Source: CAZGKX01 sp964525945
Lineage (GTDB): Bacteria; Pseudomonadota; Gammaproteobacteria; Legionellales; Legionellaceae
Reading direction: 5' to 3'
Assembly (NCBI GenBank): GCA_964525945.1
Contig: CAZGKX010000039.1
Span: 1 to 26,275, forward strand
DNA length: 26,275 nt
In this document: positions 18,017 to 26,177 of the stretch, piece by piece
Numbering within the stretch: position 1 is the stretch's first letter
Layout of the letters: each line of letters opens with the position of its first letter
Program-made: the position numbers and the translations under genes
Notes under the pieces: generated by a model
The model's input: the letters and a program-made list of their open reading frames with translations, nothing else
Told to the model about the DNA's origin: nothing
Database searches by the model: none

Positions 18017-18916
18017 TTGGCCCAACAAACTGAAAGCCAATTAAAAATATATCCATTAATTAATGAGTGCAAGCCTATGCTGGACAAATTTGAGGAAATT
18101 AATAGTATACACGACGCTTTAAAATACATTCGCTATGACAATTGGCCTTGTTTACTGCTGGATTTAGACAACACGGTCATGGAATCCATTTTGGAATTAG
18201 GCAGCGAGACCTGGGTGGATGATTTGATGAAAATCTCTTATCCGTCACAATGGAGTAAAACGACGGCGTTCTCTAACCTCATCGCCATTGATCAAGCCAT
18301 AAAACAGCATGTTCGAGTCAAACCCGTCGAGCCAAAAATCGTGATTGTAATCAAAGCATTACAATCCATAGGATTCCCAGTTGTTGCTTTAACAGCTCGT
18401 TATGAATGCATGCGTTCAGCAACCCTTAAACAATTGGCTGATATTGGCATCGATTTTTCAAAAAATACCTTACAACGAATGGACGGTACGTTTATTCAAG
18501 ACGGTATTATTTTTTGCGAAGGCAGGAATAAGGGAGAAGCACTCACACCCCATCTCCATCATTGTATAAAACAACCTAAATGTATCGTTATGTTGGACGA
18601 CAGAAAAAAACATTTGGAGCGTGTAAAGCCCGCAGTAGAAGCATTAAATATTCAGTTTATAGGATTAAGGTATGGCTTTACCGATAATAGAGAATGGGAC
18701 AAACAAAAAGCTAGTTTTCAGCTGGGGATATTAAAACCTCAATTACCTGCTCACATTCAACAATTGATTGAACAATTAAAACTAATTTATGACACACCGG
18801 CTCATTGGAATGAATCGCAATTTATGCATGGCTTTTTCAGTGAAAGAAAAAACAGAGTTTTTAGAGAAAAGATGCCCTTCACGAAGGATGTAAAGAACTT
18901 TACCCCTGTAACATAA
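18017..18916 (+). CDS. DUF2608 family HAD-superfamily protein
   Basis: The 299-residue protein has haloacid-dehalogenase motifs: LLLDLDNTV with Asp49 and Asp51 (motif I), ALTAR with Thr126 (motif II), a lysine in NKGEAL at 172 (motif III) and MLDDRKKH with Asp194 and Asp195 (motif IV). The order and spacing match DUF2608, an HAD branch that I associate with Legionella and other intracellular bacteria; its substrate is unknown and phosphatase activity is likely. No signal peptide is seen. The reading frame begins with TTG at 18017, with AGG seven bases upstream. The first in-frame ATG is 18077, which would still keep motif I. The stop codon lies inside a strong hairpin at 18899-18930. Confidence 0.75.
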   Translation: MAQQTESQLKIYPLINECKPMLDKFEEINSIHDALKYIRYDNWPCLLLDLDNTVMESILELGSETWVDDLMKISYPSQWSKTTAFSNLIAIDQAIKQHVRVKPVEPKIVIVIKALQSIGFPVVALTARYECMRSATLKQLADIGIDFSKNTLQRMDGTFIQDGIIFCEGRNKGEALTPHLHHCIKQPKCIVMLDDRKKHLERVKPAVEALNIQFIGLRYGFTDNREWDKQKASFQLGILKPQLPAHIQQLIEQLKLIYDTPAHWNESQFMHGFFSERKNRVFREKMPFTKDVKNFTPVT

Positions 18917-18930
18917 TCCACAGGGGTAAA
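18899..18930. terminator. Strong hairpin between convergent genes, likely bidirectional terminator
   Basis: TTTACCCCTGT (18899-18909) and ACAGGGGTAAA (18920-18930) form a perfect 11-bp stem with a 10-base loop. It contains the stop codon of the DUF2608 gene and lies 24 bases past the rplI stop on the other strand. A clear T-run is absent on both sides, so termination is inferred from strength and position. Confidence 0.5.
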
Positions 18931-18954
18931 CAAATCAATTGAATTGAACCGCCA

Positions 18955-19404
18955 TTATTTAGCAGCAACAACTTCAACTTGCAAGTTCGCCACTACATCA
19001 CTATGAACGTAAATTTGAATTTCATACAAGCCAATAGAATGCAATGGGCCGTCTGGCATCATAATTTCACGTCGGCTAATTTCGATGGATTTGGCCAACA
19101 ATGCATCTTTGATCTCATTAACACCCACAGAGCCATATAATTTACCTTCATCACTGGCTTGAGCAGCAATCACAACGGTTGTGTCATTTAATTTCGCAGC
19201 ACGCTGCTCAGCTTGCGCCAGCAATTGTTGTGCTTTCTTTTCAAGCTCAGCACGTCTTTGTTCAAAGGCTAATGTGTTTTTTTCAGTAGCAAACACGGCT
19301 TTGCTTTGAGGAATCAGGTAATTACGGCCATAACCTGGCTTCACATTTACTTTATCACCTAAGTTGCCTAGATTTCTGACTTTTTCTAATAAGATAACTT
19401 GCAT
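18955..19404 (-). CDS. rplI: 50S ribosomal protein L9
   Basis: The 149-residue protein starts MQVILLEKVRNLGNLGD and continues with VKPGYGRNYLIP, the highly conserved N-terminal domain of L9 that binds 23S rRNA. A long connecting helix (about 40-75) leads to the C-terminal domain. The start at 19404 is preceded by AAGGGG; an in-frame upstream extension to 19440 is not needed. It is the last gene of the rpsF-rpsR-DUF2232-rplI operon, 47 bases after the DUF2232 stop. Confidence 0.98.
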   Translation of the reverse strand: MQVILLEKVRNLGNLGDKVNVKPGYGRNYLIPQSKAVFATEKNTLAFEQRRAELEKKAQQLLAQAEQRAAKLNDTTVVIAAQASDEGKLYGSVGVNEIKDALLAKSIEISRREIMMPDGPLHSIGLYEIQIYVHSDVVANLQVEVVAAK

Positions 19405-19451
19405 TTTCAACCCCTTATATCGATTCTGTACTCTATGCAAATATACACCTC

Positions 19452-20354
19452 TTATTTGCGAGGAGTATACAATCTAAAATTAAATACACTGTCTAATGCC
19501 GCTACAACAATATACAAAGGACCTGCGACAAACGGTAGCAAAACCAGCGGTGTTAAGACTATAAAAAAAACACCTTTTGTCTTTTTATTCGCTAATGTAT
19601 TGGCGCACAAACTCAGTCCTGCTAAGACCGAATAAACCAAGAACAAGGGCAGAATGTTAATAGCAATGGTATTTTGTTGCATCGCTGCCACAAATACAGC
19701 CACCCATAACAACAATCCGACCTTGTTACCTCGAAAGCTCAAGATCTCTTGGCGAAACGCGCCCGGATAAAACAATTGTGATTGCACTGAACGCGCCAAT
19801 AGCAAAGGCAATAGCGTAGAAAGAACCACCATGACCACTTGGATCCCAAACAGATAATTAGCAAACAGGGTTTGCTTTAAAATGCTGGCATCTTGCAATA
19901 AGCTCAACAAAGCATTGTCCGGTCTCGATTCTCTTATCAAGGCTTGTAGGTACATGTATTGCGCTTGAATAAATTCAGGAAATACGAATTGCACCAAAAG
20001 CACCATGAACAAGACTTGCAGGAACAGCGCTGCAGCTACAGCACGCCAACTGGTTGTTAAATACAATGCACAAGCCGCCACATAACAAGGCAAGAAAGTA
20101 AGCAATGTATTTATAACAGCGCCGTTTACTGTATAAGCCATCAGTGACATGGACAAATAAGATATTGCCACAGGCATCAAGAACATCGTGCCGATTTGAA
20201 TACCTTTTCGCAAAATCACCAAAGCCACAATGGCCAACGACAGCCACATTGTATGCGGCGCAATGCTTAATAGCACAGCGCTCAACAAAGCATATCGTCG
20301 GTTTGTCAGCAGGAGAGTTCCTTGCTTTTGTATAAAATTGCTTAAGCGAGACAT
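19452..20354 (-). CDS. DUF2232 family membrane protein
   Basis: The 300-residue integral membrane protein has about seven or eight hydrophobic helices and few charged residues outside the loops. Its position between rpsR and rplI, only two bases after the rpsR stop, is characteristic of the DUF2232 (YybS-like) membrane proteins found in many proteobacterial rpsF operons. The function is unknown. The ATG at 20354 has a weak ribosome-binding site, consistent with coupling to rpsR translation. Confidence 0.8.
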   Translation of the reverse strand: MSRLSNFIQKQGTLLLTNRRYALLSAVLLSIAPHTMWLSLAIVALVILRKGIQIGTMFLMPVAISYLSMSLMAYTVNGAVINTLLTFLPCYVAACALYLTTSWRAVAAALFLQVLFMVLLVQFVFPEFIQAQYMYLQALIRESRPDNALLSLLQDASILKQTLFANYLFGIQVVMVVLSTLLPLLLARSVQSQLFYPGAFRQEILSFRGNKVGLLLWVAVFVAAMQQNTIAINILPLFLVYSVLAGLSLCANTLANKKTKGVFFIVLTPLVLLPFVAGPLYIVVAALDSVFNFRLYTPRK

Positions 20355-20356
20355 TG

Positions 20357-20578
20357 TTATCTATGGCTATCGCAATATGGCAACAAGCCTAAGAAACGTG
20401 CATGCTTAATGGCTTTAGCTAGCTGACGCTGCGCACGAGCACTTATTCCAGTGATACGACTTGGAACAATTTTTCCGGTTTCACTGATGTAATTTTTTAA
20501 TAGATTGACATCTTTATAATCAATTTCATTCGCACCATCAAAGCGTGCCATTTTTTTACGACGAAAATATGTTGACAT
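20357..20578 (-). CDS. rpsR: 30S ribosomal protein S18
   Basis: The 73-residue protein has the S18 core IDYKDVNLLKNYISETGKI and PSRITG followed by AKAIKHARFLGLLPY, which binds 16S rRNA next to S6. The start at 20578 follows a near-perfect AAAGGAGAG. It lies 12 bases after rpsF. No priB gene separates the two, unlike in enterobacteria. Confidence 0.98.
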   Translation of the reverse strand: MSTYFRRKKMARFDGANEIDYKDVNLLKNYISETGKIVPSRITGISARAQRQLAKAIKHARFLGLLPYCDSHR

Positions 20579-20590
20579 GTATTCTCTCCT

Positions 20591-20932
20591 TTAAGCGTCA
20601 CGTGCTTCTTTAGATTCTTTTTTCATCATCACGGATTCAGTTGTAATTGCGTGTTTTTGAACAAGAATTTGGTTTCTTAAGATGGCATCATTGAACTTAA
20701 ATGCTGTTTTTAATTCGTCGAGTGATGCTTGATTGCATTCCACATTCATCATGATGTAATGCGCTTTATGCACATCGTTAATTGGATAAGCCAATTGGCG
20801 ACGTCCCCAATCTTCTTTACGATGGATAGCACCTTCGTTTTTAGTGATAATGTTTTCATAGCGCTCAACCATTGCGGGCACTTGCTCGCTTTGATCGGGA
20901 TGCACAAGAAACACAATTTCGTAATGTCTCAT
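20591..20932 (-). CDS. rpsF: 30S ribosomal protein S6
   Basis: The 113-residue protein starts MRHYEIVFLVHPDQSEQVP and contains EDWGRRQLAYPI, both typical of S6, which pairs with S18 on the small-subunit platform. The start at 20932 follows AAGGAGA at good spacing; an upstream in-frame extension to 20986 has no support. It is the first gene of the ribosomal operon, divergent from the csrA-like gene. Confidence 0.98.
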   Translation of the reverse strand: MRHYEIVFLVHPDQSEQVPAMVERYENIITKNEGAIHRKEDWGRRQLAYPINDVHKAHYIMMNVECNQASLDELKTAFKFNDAILRNQILVQKHAITTESVMMKKESKEARDA

Positions 20933-21069
20933 CAGTTTCTCCTTGTGGATTAACAGCCTTCTTATGTTTATACGTAAGTAAGGCAAGGTTTTAAAAGCGC
21001 CTCATCTTAACCGATTTACATCCTATGTGCAATTTTTTATACTTTTCGCCATCTCAAAGTAAAAATTTA

Positions 21070-21099
21070 TTGCATTTTGACGGCCCAATACGTTATAAC
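21070..21099 (+). promoter_or_regulatory. Sigma70-type promoter for the csrA-like gene
   Basis: TTGCAT (21070-21075) and TATAAC (21094-21099) are spaced by 18 bases. The expected start is near 21106, about 20 bases before the ATG at 21127. Confidence 0.5.
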
Positions 21100-21126
21100 A
21101 TATTAAAAAATAACAAGGTTTTCTCA

Positions 21127-21324
21127 ATGGACATTTTAACAGTAGCGTTTGAAGAGCCGATCATTTTAACAGTGGGCGGGGAAATTGTTCAAATTATTGC
21201 CTTTAAAACGCAAGAGCAGGGCAATATTAAATTTGGGGTACAAGCACCACGCTCGGTTCAAGTTCACCGCGAGGAAATTTACCATGCAATCAAACAAAAA
21301 TTGGAAATAGAATCAAGTCGCTAA
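21127..21324 (+). CDS. Divergent CsrA-family RNA-binding regulator
   Basis: The 65-residue protein begins MDILTVAFEEPI and has the CsrA C-terminal half: IKFGVQAP followed by VHREEIYHAI with Arg48, the counterpart of RNA-binding Arg44. CsrA dimers bind GGA motifs in mRNA leaders and control metabolism, motility and virulence switching. Here the N-terminal strand lacks the two arginines normally found after ILT, and about four extra residues lie in the middle, so RNA specificity may differ. It is probably an additional paralogue rather than the main CsrA. The ATG at 21127 is chosen because it gives the family start; AAGG lies eight bases upstream. Its stop overlaps the start of the PAP2 gene by one base. 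Confidence 0.8.
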   Translation: MDILTVAFEEPIILTVGGEIVQIIAFKTQEQGNIKFGVQAPRSVQVHREEIYHAIKQKLEIESSR

Positions 21325-22238
21325 TGTTTACAAAAAAATCAAATGGCACCCCACTGGCCATAATTTTATTGATAGCGCTGTCTACTTTGGCTTTTGTTGT
21401 TAACCACAGTGTATACCATTACCTCGGTAATAACTATTTCCCACCGCAGGCACTCTTTAGTTTTGTTACATTAAGTTTATTATACAGCGGTTTTCGTTTG
21501 CAATTAGGCATCCATGCCACACCGACACGGATGGCATGGGAAGCGCTTTATTTCTTTTTCATGATGGGTTTACTTGCTTTAGCGACCAATGCAGCACAAT
21601 ACACGCCCTATTTAACGATTGATGGCCAGATATTAGCACTCGAAGCAGCATGTCATATCCACATGCAAGAAATCTTGGCTTGGACCCAGGCGCACAGTTG
21701 GCTAAAACCTTATTTGGAATTTTGTTACGATGCACTGCCCTATCAAATGGCCTACATTCCGTTGCTGGTCATTTTAACGGGGCGATTTGATTTATTAAAA
21801 GAATATTATTTTTTACTGATTGTAAGCGCCATAATGGGCTTTACGTTTTATTATTTTTTTCCTACCACAGCACCCGCCAGCATGTTGAATAGCAATTATT
21901 TCACCCTGTCACAAAACGCAACTCATCTTAAATTTTCGCAAATCCATCACCACCAACAACCGACCACATTAAATGGGGGTTTAATCGCCCTGCCTTCTTT
22001 TCATGTCATATGGGCATGGTTTTGCGTGTATTTAATAAGAGAATGGCGAATTGCAGTTGTTATACTACTGCCCATGAACAGTGTGTTGGCTGTTTCCTGT
22101 GTATTGCTGGGTTGGCATTACACTTTTGATTTGGTGGGAAGTGGGTTGGTTATCATTATTTCGCATCGTTTGTACCATCTGCAAACTAAACACAGCCAAC
22201 GCCATAACCTCTCACCTACGGCGCTATCTTCTACATAG
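21324..22238 (+). CDS. PAP2-like membrane phosphatase (PAP2_3 / inositolphosphotransferase-like)
   Basis: This 304-residue membrane protein has about six helices. Two of the three acid-phosphatase (PAP2) motifs are visible: PSFHV with His227 and, 38 residues later, GWHYTFDLVGS with His265 and Asp269. The pattern FFPTTAPAS near 179-186 precedes them, as in the PAP2_3/Aur1-Ipt1-like group. The classical first motif (KxxxxxxRP) is not seen, as is usual for that group. Such enzymes dephosphorylate or transfer head groups of phospholipids at the outer face of the inner membrane. Its ATG overlaps the csrA-like stop (TAATG), so the two are translationally coupled. A role in the polyprenyl-sugar route is possible only in principle. 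Confidence 0.75.
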   Translation: MFTKKSNGTPLAIILLIALSTLAFVVNHSVYHYLGNNYFPPQALFSFVTLSLLYSGFRLQLGIHATPTRMAWEALYFFFMMGLLALATNAAQYTPYLTIDGQILALEAACHIHMQEILAWTQAHSWLKPYLEFCYDALPYQMAYIPLLVILTGRFDLLKEYYFLLIVSAIMGFTFYYFFPTTAPASMLNSNYFTLSQNATHLKFSQIHHHQQPTTLNGGLIALPSFHVIWAWFCVYLIREWRIAVVILLPMNSVLAVSCVLLGWHYTFDLVGSGLVIIISHRLYHLQTKHSQRHNLSPTALSST

Positions 22239-22277
22239 ACCCATTTTCTTATCTTAAGAAGAAGTCATCCTCTAGCA

Positions 22278-24305
22278 TCATCCATCCAAACCGGTGTTCG
22301 CTTTAAAACGCTCGCCATGTTGATGTTCAAGCGTTGTAAAGAGCTCATTGAGTTTATCATGACCAAATTGTTTTGCATAATGCAACGGGCCACCGCGGAA
22401 AGGTGCAAAACCCGTGGCAAAAATCATGCCACCATCCAATAGATCGCTATCAGCCACCACACCTTCTCTGACACACATGGCCGCCTCATTCACCATACGA
22501 AGAATCAAGCGATGTGCAATTTCTTTGTTGTCAGTCAGAGGTTTGTTTTTTTGTTTCACAGGCTTGCCTTTCACATACTGGTAGAAGCCTTCACCGGATT
22601 TACGCCCTAATTTACCTGCTTGAACCATATCTCGCAGCCGTTGAGGAACAGTACCACCAAAATGGCTTGTCAAATTCTCGGCCACTGCAAGGCAAACATC
22701 CATGCCCACAGTATCCGCTAATTCAACAGGTCCCATGACCATTCCAAAAGCCTTCGCAGCGTGATCGATTTCTTCTGCAGAATAGCCTTCATCCAGCAAT
22801 TGCACACATTCCATTAAATAGGGCATCAATACACGATTGATTAAAAATCCAGGACTCGATTTTACCGGCAGAGGTAAACGACCAATCTGGTTTACAAAAG
22901 AGCAAGATCGTTGCGCCACTTCTTTCGACGTTTTCGCACTACAAACCACTTCAACCAATTCCATCATCGCCACGGGATTGAAGAAATGTATACCGACCAA
23001 TCGTTGCGGTTTGCTCATGACGCGATTGATTTCATCCAGGGGAATACTGGATGTATTGGTGGCAATAATGGCTTCAGGTTTAGCATGTGCTTCAACGTGC
23101 TGGATAATCGCTTGCTTGACGTCTAAATTTTCAAACACCGCTTCAATGATGACATCAGCCCGTGCAATTCCGTGCCCTTCTGGATCGGGAATCAAGCGAT
23201 CACGTGCCGCCTGGACGAGACGCGGCTTGCGTAATTTTTTATTAAACAGTTGAGTGGCTCGACCCATAGCAGGAGCAATTTGTGCATACGATTTGTCTTG
23301 CAGGGTCACACGTAACCCTCGCAGAGCACACCAAGCCGCGATATCACCGCCCATAACACCCGCACCAATCACGTGAACATGTTGTGCTTTAAACGTGCTA
23401 TCTTTAGCAAAGGCTTTCATGCGTTCTCGCAATAAGAATGCACGAATTAAATTCATCGCAGTATCGCCTTGGGACACCAGTTGTTCCACGGAATCCGCTT
23501 CTTTAAGATACGCGCGTTCGTCAAACCCACCCTCTTTTTCCCACAAATCAATCACAGCGTACGGTGCTGGGTAATGGTTAGGATTGGCCTTTTTTGCAAC
23601 TTCGCGGCGCAGTAATTTAGCAATCAATGCCCGCACCCAGGTGGAATTGCTCATTGATTGGATGAGGCTTGGTTTTTGTTTTGCAGGTTTGTTATGGATA
23701 AAGTAGACAGCGGCTCGTTTCAATTGCCGTAAAGGCACCACATCATCCACTAACCCAAGGTGTTTTGCTTTGCTGGACGATACAGCTCGACCTGTCAAAA
23801 TAAATTCAGACAGTGCATTAAAACCACCTATCAAGCGCGGTAAACGAACAGTGCCTCCCCAACCAGGATGAATCCCTAACAAAATTTCAGGCAACCCTAA
23901 ACGCGTGTCTTTATCGTCAGAAGCAATGCGGTAATCACACGCAAGTGCCAACTCCAATCCTCCGCCCATGCAAAATCCATCAATCATCGCAACCGTTGGA
24001 ATGGTCAAATGTTCTAATCGGGTAAAAACAGCTTGGCCTTTTCGTAAAAAATTTACTGCTTGTGAAGGGTTGTTGAATTGTGAAAACGCATTAACGTCGG
24101 CACCGGCAATAAAACCCTTTGGTTTTAAGGAATAAATAATTACACCTTTTGCCTGAGGCACTTGCGAAATATCTTGCAATAAACTGTTTAACTCATCCAA
24201 TACCTCGTCATTAATGGTATTGACGGATGCGTCTTTGCGGCTCATCCCCAGCCAAACAATGGATTCATTATCCGTGTGTCTTTCCCAATGTTTATAATTG
24301 CTCAT
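22278..24305 (-). CDS. fadJ: Fatty-acid oxidation fusion: enoyl-CoA hydratase / 3-hydroxyacyl-CoA dehydrogenase (alpha subunit)
   Basis: This 675-residue two-activity enzyme carries out the middle steps of beta-oxidation. The N-terminal crotonase domain (about 1-190) has GFIAGADV and both catalytic glutamates, Glu118 in GGGLELA and Glu140 in LPEILLG. The dehydrogenase domain from about 308 starts with the NAD loop GAGVMGGD and includes NTSSIP and HFFNPVAMMELVE with the catalytic His440. The size is like FadJ (about 710) and FadB (about 730). The ATG at 24305 overlaps the thiolase stop by one base and follows GAGGTG. It should form a complex with the thiolase encoded just upstream. FadJ versus FadB assignment is by partner type and is uncertain. 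Confidence 0.9.
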   Translation of the reverse strand: MSNYKHWERHTDNESIVWLGMSRKDASVNTINDEVLDELNSLLQDISQVPQAKGVIIYSLKPKGFIAGADVNAFSQFNNPSQAVNFLRKGQAVFTRLEHLTIPTVAMIDGFCMGGGLELALACDYRIASDDKDTRLGLPEILLGIHPGWGGTVRLPRLIGGFNALSEFILTGRAVSSSKAKHLGLVDDVVPLRQLKRAAVYFIHNKPAKQKPSLIQSMSNSTWVRALIAKLLRREVAKKANPNHYPAPYAVIDLWEKEGGFDERAYLKEADSVEQLVSQGDTAMNLIRAFLLRERMKAFAKDSTFKAQHVHVIGAGVMGGDIAAWCALRGLRVTLQDKSYAQIAPAMGRATQLFNKKLRKPRLVQAARDRLIPDPEGHGIARADVIIEAVFENLDVKQAIIQHVEAHAKPEAIIATNTSSIPLDEINRVMSKPQRLVGIHFFNPVAMMELVEVVCSAKTSKEVAQRSCSFVNQIGRLPLPVKSSPGFLINRVLMPYLMECVQLLDEGYSAEEIDHAAKAFGMVMGPVELADTVGMDVCLAVAENLTSHFGGTVPQRLRDMVQAGKLGRKSGEGFYQYVKGKPVKQKNKPLTDNKEIAHRLILRMVNEAAMCVREGVVADSDLLDGGMIFATGFAPFRGGPLHYAKQFGHDKLNELFTTLEHQHGERFKANTGLDG

Positions 24306-25618
24306 CACGCTGTCACCTCAGTAAACCGTTCCAAATACATTGCACCACCTTGACCACCACCAATGCAAATAGCAGCCATTCCACGCGTTCCGTTTCTTTG
24401 TTGAAGATCCTGCAATACATGCAAAATAATACGGGCACCACTAGCACCAATCGGATGCCCTGCTGCAATCGCACCACCATCTTTGTTCAAACTTGAAAAT
24501 GAAGGAGCCCCCATGGCTTGCTTTAAGCCCAGATGTGTTCGGCAATATTCTGGATCATCCCATGCAGAGGTGCATGCTAGTACTTGCGCAGCAAAGGCTT
24601 CATTGATTTCCCAACAATCAATATCTTCGGGTTTCAAATGCTGCCGTTGCATGATTGGTGTGGCTGCATGAACGGGGCCTAAGCCCATTTCTGAAGGATC
24701 GAGTGCACTCCATTGTGAATCAACAATGCGGCCCAGGACAGGCAAGTTGTATTGTTTCACAGCGTCTCCGCTGGCCAATAACAATAAACACGCGCCATCT
24801 GTAATTTGTGAACTGTTGCCCGCAGTCACCATACCGTATTTTTTATCAAAAAAAGGTTTGAGTTTCGCTAAGTTTTCAACGCTAGAATCAGGTCGAATAC
24901 CATCATCTTGGCTGTACACATTGCCTTTGGCATCAATGATGGGCACCACCTCCCCCATTCTTCCTTCAGCATATGCTTGCGCCAAGCGTCGGTGACTTTC
25001 GCTGGCAAAAGTATCCATTTGTTCGCGTGTAATGTTAAATCGATAAGCAAGCTTTTCTGCTGTTTGCCCCATATTGAGCCCGACAATAGGGTCGGTGAGC
25101 CCTCGCAGCAAAGCGATCACTGGGGCGAGGAAGGAAGGTCTAAGTTGAGTCATTAACTGAGCACGTTGTTGAAAGCTTTTAGCCGTAAACCATCGGCCCA
25201 ACCACCCCGCCATTTTCTGATTAAACAGCAAAGGCGCATGACTCATGGCATCTGTCCCACCGGCAAGCACCAACTGACTTCGTCCACTGGCAATTTGCAT
25301 CGCAGCATTGTCTATGGCTTGCATACCAGAAGCGCAGTTACGCATCACCGTAAAAGCAGGTACTTTGTCACCGCAACCTAAACGCAGCGCCACAACACGC
25401 GCAATATTCGCTTCATCTGGGCCTGGCATTGCGGAGCCAATGATCACCTCGTCCAAATCACTTGGGGAAAAAGGTTGACGATTTAACAGTGGCATACCAG
25501 CAGCGACCGCCAGATCAGAGCCACTAAAAACCCCAATACCTTTTGCTTTTAAAAAAGGAGTTCGGCTGCCATCAACAACATACACTGCCGCACCATTTAA
25601 ATTTGATTTATGTTTCAT
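24305..25618 (-). CDS. fadI: Acetyl-CoA C-acyltransferase (beta-oxidation thiolase, FadI-like)
   Basis: The 437-residue thiolase has the acyl-binding Cys95 in NCASGMQA, the catalytic His388 in GHPIGASGARI and Cys418 in CIGGGQGGAMYLE. It cleaves 3-ketoacyl-CoA to acetyl-CoA and a shortened acyl-CoA. The length and the long loop after residue 130 match the FadI type (436 in E. coli) rather than the shorter FadA (about 390). The start at 25618 is preceded by GGAGAAG. It is the first gene of a two-gene operon with the hydratase/dehydrogenase. Confidence 0.9.
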   Translation of the reverse strand: MKHKSNLNGAAVYVVDGSRTPFLKAKGIGVFSGSDLAVAAGMPLLNRQPFSPSDLDEVIIGSAMPGPDEANIARVVALRLGCGDKVPAFTVMRNCASGMQAIDNAAMQIASGRSQLVLAGGTDAMSHAPLLFNQKMAGWLGRWFTAKSFQQRAQLMTQLRPSFLAPVIALLRGLTDPIVGLNMGQTAEKLAYRFNITREQMDTFASESHRRLAQAYAEGRMGEVVPIIDAKGNVYSQDDGIRPDSSVENLAKLKPFFDKKYGMVTAGNSSQITDGACLLLLASGDAVKQYNLPVLGRIVDSQWSALDPSEMGLGPVHAATPIMQRQHLKPEDIDCWEINEAFAAQVLACTSAWDDPEYCRTHLGLKQAMGAPSFSSLNKDGGAIAAGHPIGASGARIILHVLQDLQQRNGTRGMAAICIGGGQGGAMYLERFTEVTA

Positions 25619-25764
25619 CGCTTCTCCAAATACCTGTCTTGAACCGCTGGCGACTCATCTCTTCGCTCATCCATTTTGCAAGCAAAAATACAATAGCTAA
25701 AGATAACAGCAATTCTTATTTTTTGGCAATTTTAAAAATTTTTTTTTATTCACATTCCCTCTAG

Positions 25765-25792
25765 TTGACGTGGCTTGAATACCTGTTATACT
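25765..25792 (+). promoter_or_regulatory. Promoter of the tRNA-Ser/tRNA-Arg unit
   Basis: TTGACG (25765-25770) and TATACT (25787-25792) are 16 bases apart, with a C-rich discriminator after the -10 box, as is common for stable RNA promoters. Transcription would start about nine bases ahead of tRNA-Ser. Confidence 0.65.
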
Positions 25793-25807
25793 CTCGCTCC
25801 ATTGAAC

Positions 25808-25898
25808 GGAGAGATGGCCGAGTGGTCGAAGGCGCTCCCCTGCTAAGGGAGTATGGGACAAAATCTCATCGAGGGTTCGAATCCCTCTCTCTCCGCCA
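25808..25898 (+). tRNA. tRNA-Ser(GCT)
   Basis: The 91-base gene has a 7-bp acceptor stem (GGAGAGA/TCTCTCC), discriminator G, encoded CCA, a T-arm GAGGG-TTCGAAT-CCCTC and a long variable arm, as expected for class II tRNA-Ser. The anticodon GCT is at 25842-25844 and reads AGC/AGT. Confidence 0.97.
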
Positions 25899-25906
25899 AA
25901 AGCATT

Positions 25907-25983
25907 GCGCCCGTAGCTCAGTTGGATAGAGTATTTGGCTACGAACCAAAGGGTCGGAGGTTCGAATCCTTCCGGGCGCACCA
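25907..25983 (+). tRNA. tRNA-Arg(ACG)
   Basis: The 77-base gene has acceptor stem GCGCCCG/CGGGCGC, discriminator A, encoded CCA and the T-arm GGAGG-TTCGAAT-CCTTC. The anticodon ACG is at 25941-25943 (the A is normally edited to inosine and reads CGN). It lies eight bases after tRNA-Ser, so the two are one transcript. Its 3' end is copied downstream. Confidence 0.97.
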
Positions 25984-25984
25984 T
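25966..25984 (+). repeat. 19-bp direct repeat, copy 1 (3' end of tRNA-Arg)
   Basis: The 19 bases ATCCTTCCGGGCGCACCAT cover the end of the T-arm, the acceptor strand, CCA and one base beyond. They recur exactly at 26178-26196, 212 bases downstream. tRNA 3' ends are common integration sites. Confidence 0.85.
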
Positions 25985-26047
25985 CTTATATAACATACAA
26001 AAATAAAATCTATAGAAAGAAACTTACACCCGCCCGAAATCTCATTT

Positions 26048-26065
26048 CCCGGAAGGGTGCGAACC
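26048..26065 (-). repeat. Inverted partial copy of the tRNA-Arg T-arm/acceptor region
   Basis: This 18-base stretch matches the reverse complement of tRNA-Arg bases 25959-25976 at 15 of 18 positions. The three mismatches are contiguous (GTG in place of ATT). It forms the left boundary of the palindrome-rich stretch. Confidence 0.6.
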
Positions 26066-26177
26066 GAAAGTGGTTCGACTAAATACGAAGCGAAAAGCAC
26101 GCAGTGCGGCGTAGTATTTAGGACGCGCTTCGCGCGCCGCGTAGCGGTGAGGAAGGAACGCAGTGACTGACGAATCT

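Noticed and set aside
21025..21126. Longer N-terminus for the csrA-like protein
   Set aside because: The added 34 residues show no conservation with the family and would overlap the likely promoter.
22837..23253. Plus-strand open frame of 138 codons
   Set aside because: It is a shadow of the conserved dehydrogenase domain on the minus strand, with no ribosome-binding site.
25697..25996. Minus-strand reading frame of 99 codons with strings like GGERGIRTLDEI and PEGFEPPTLWF
   Set aside because: It is the antisense of tRNA-Ser and tRNA-Arg; these strings are a well-known spurious translation of tRNA genes.
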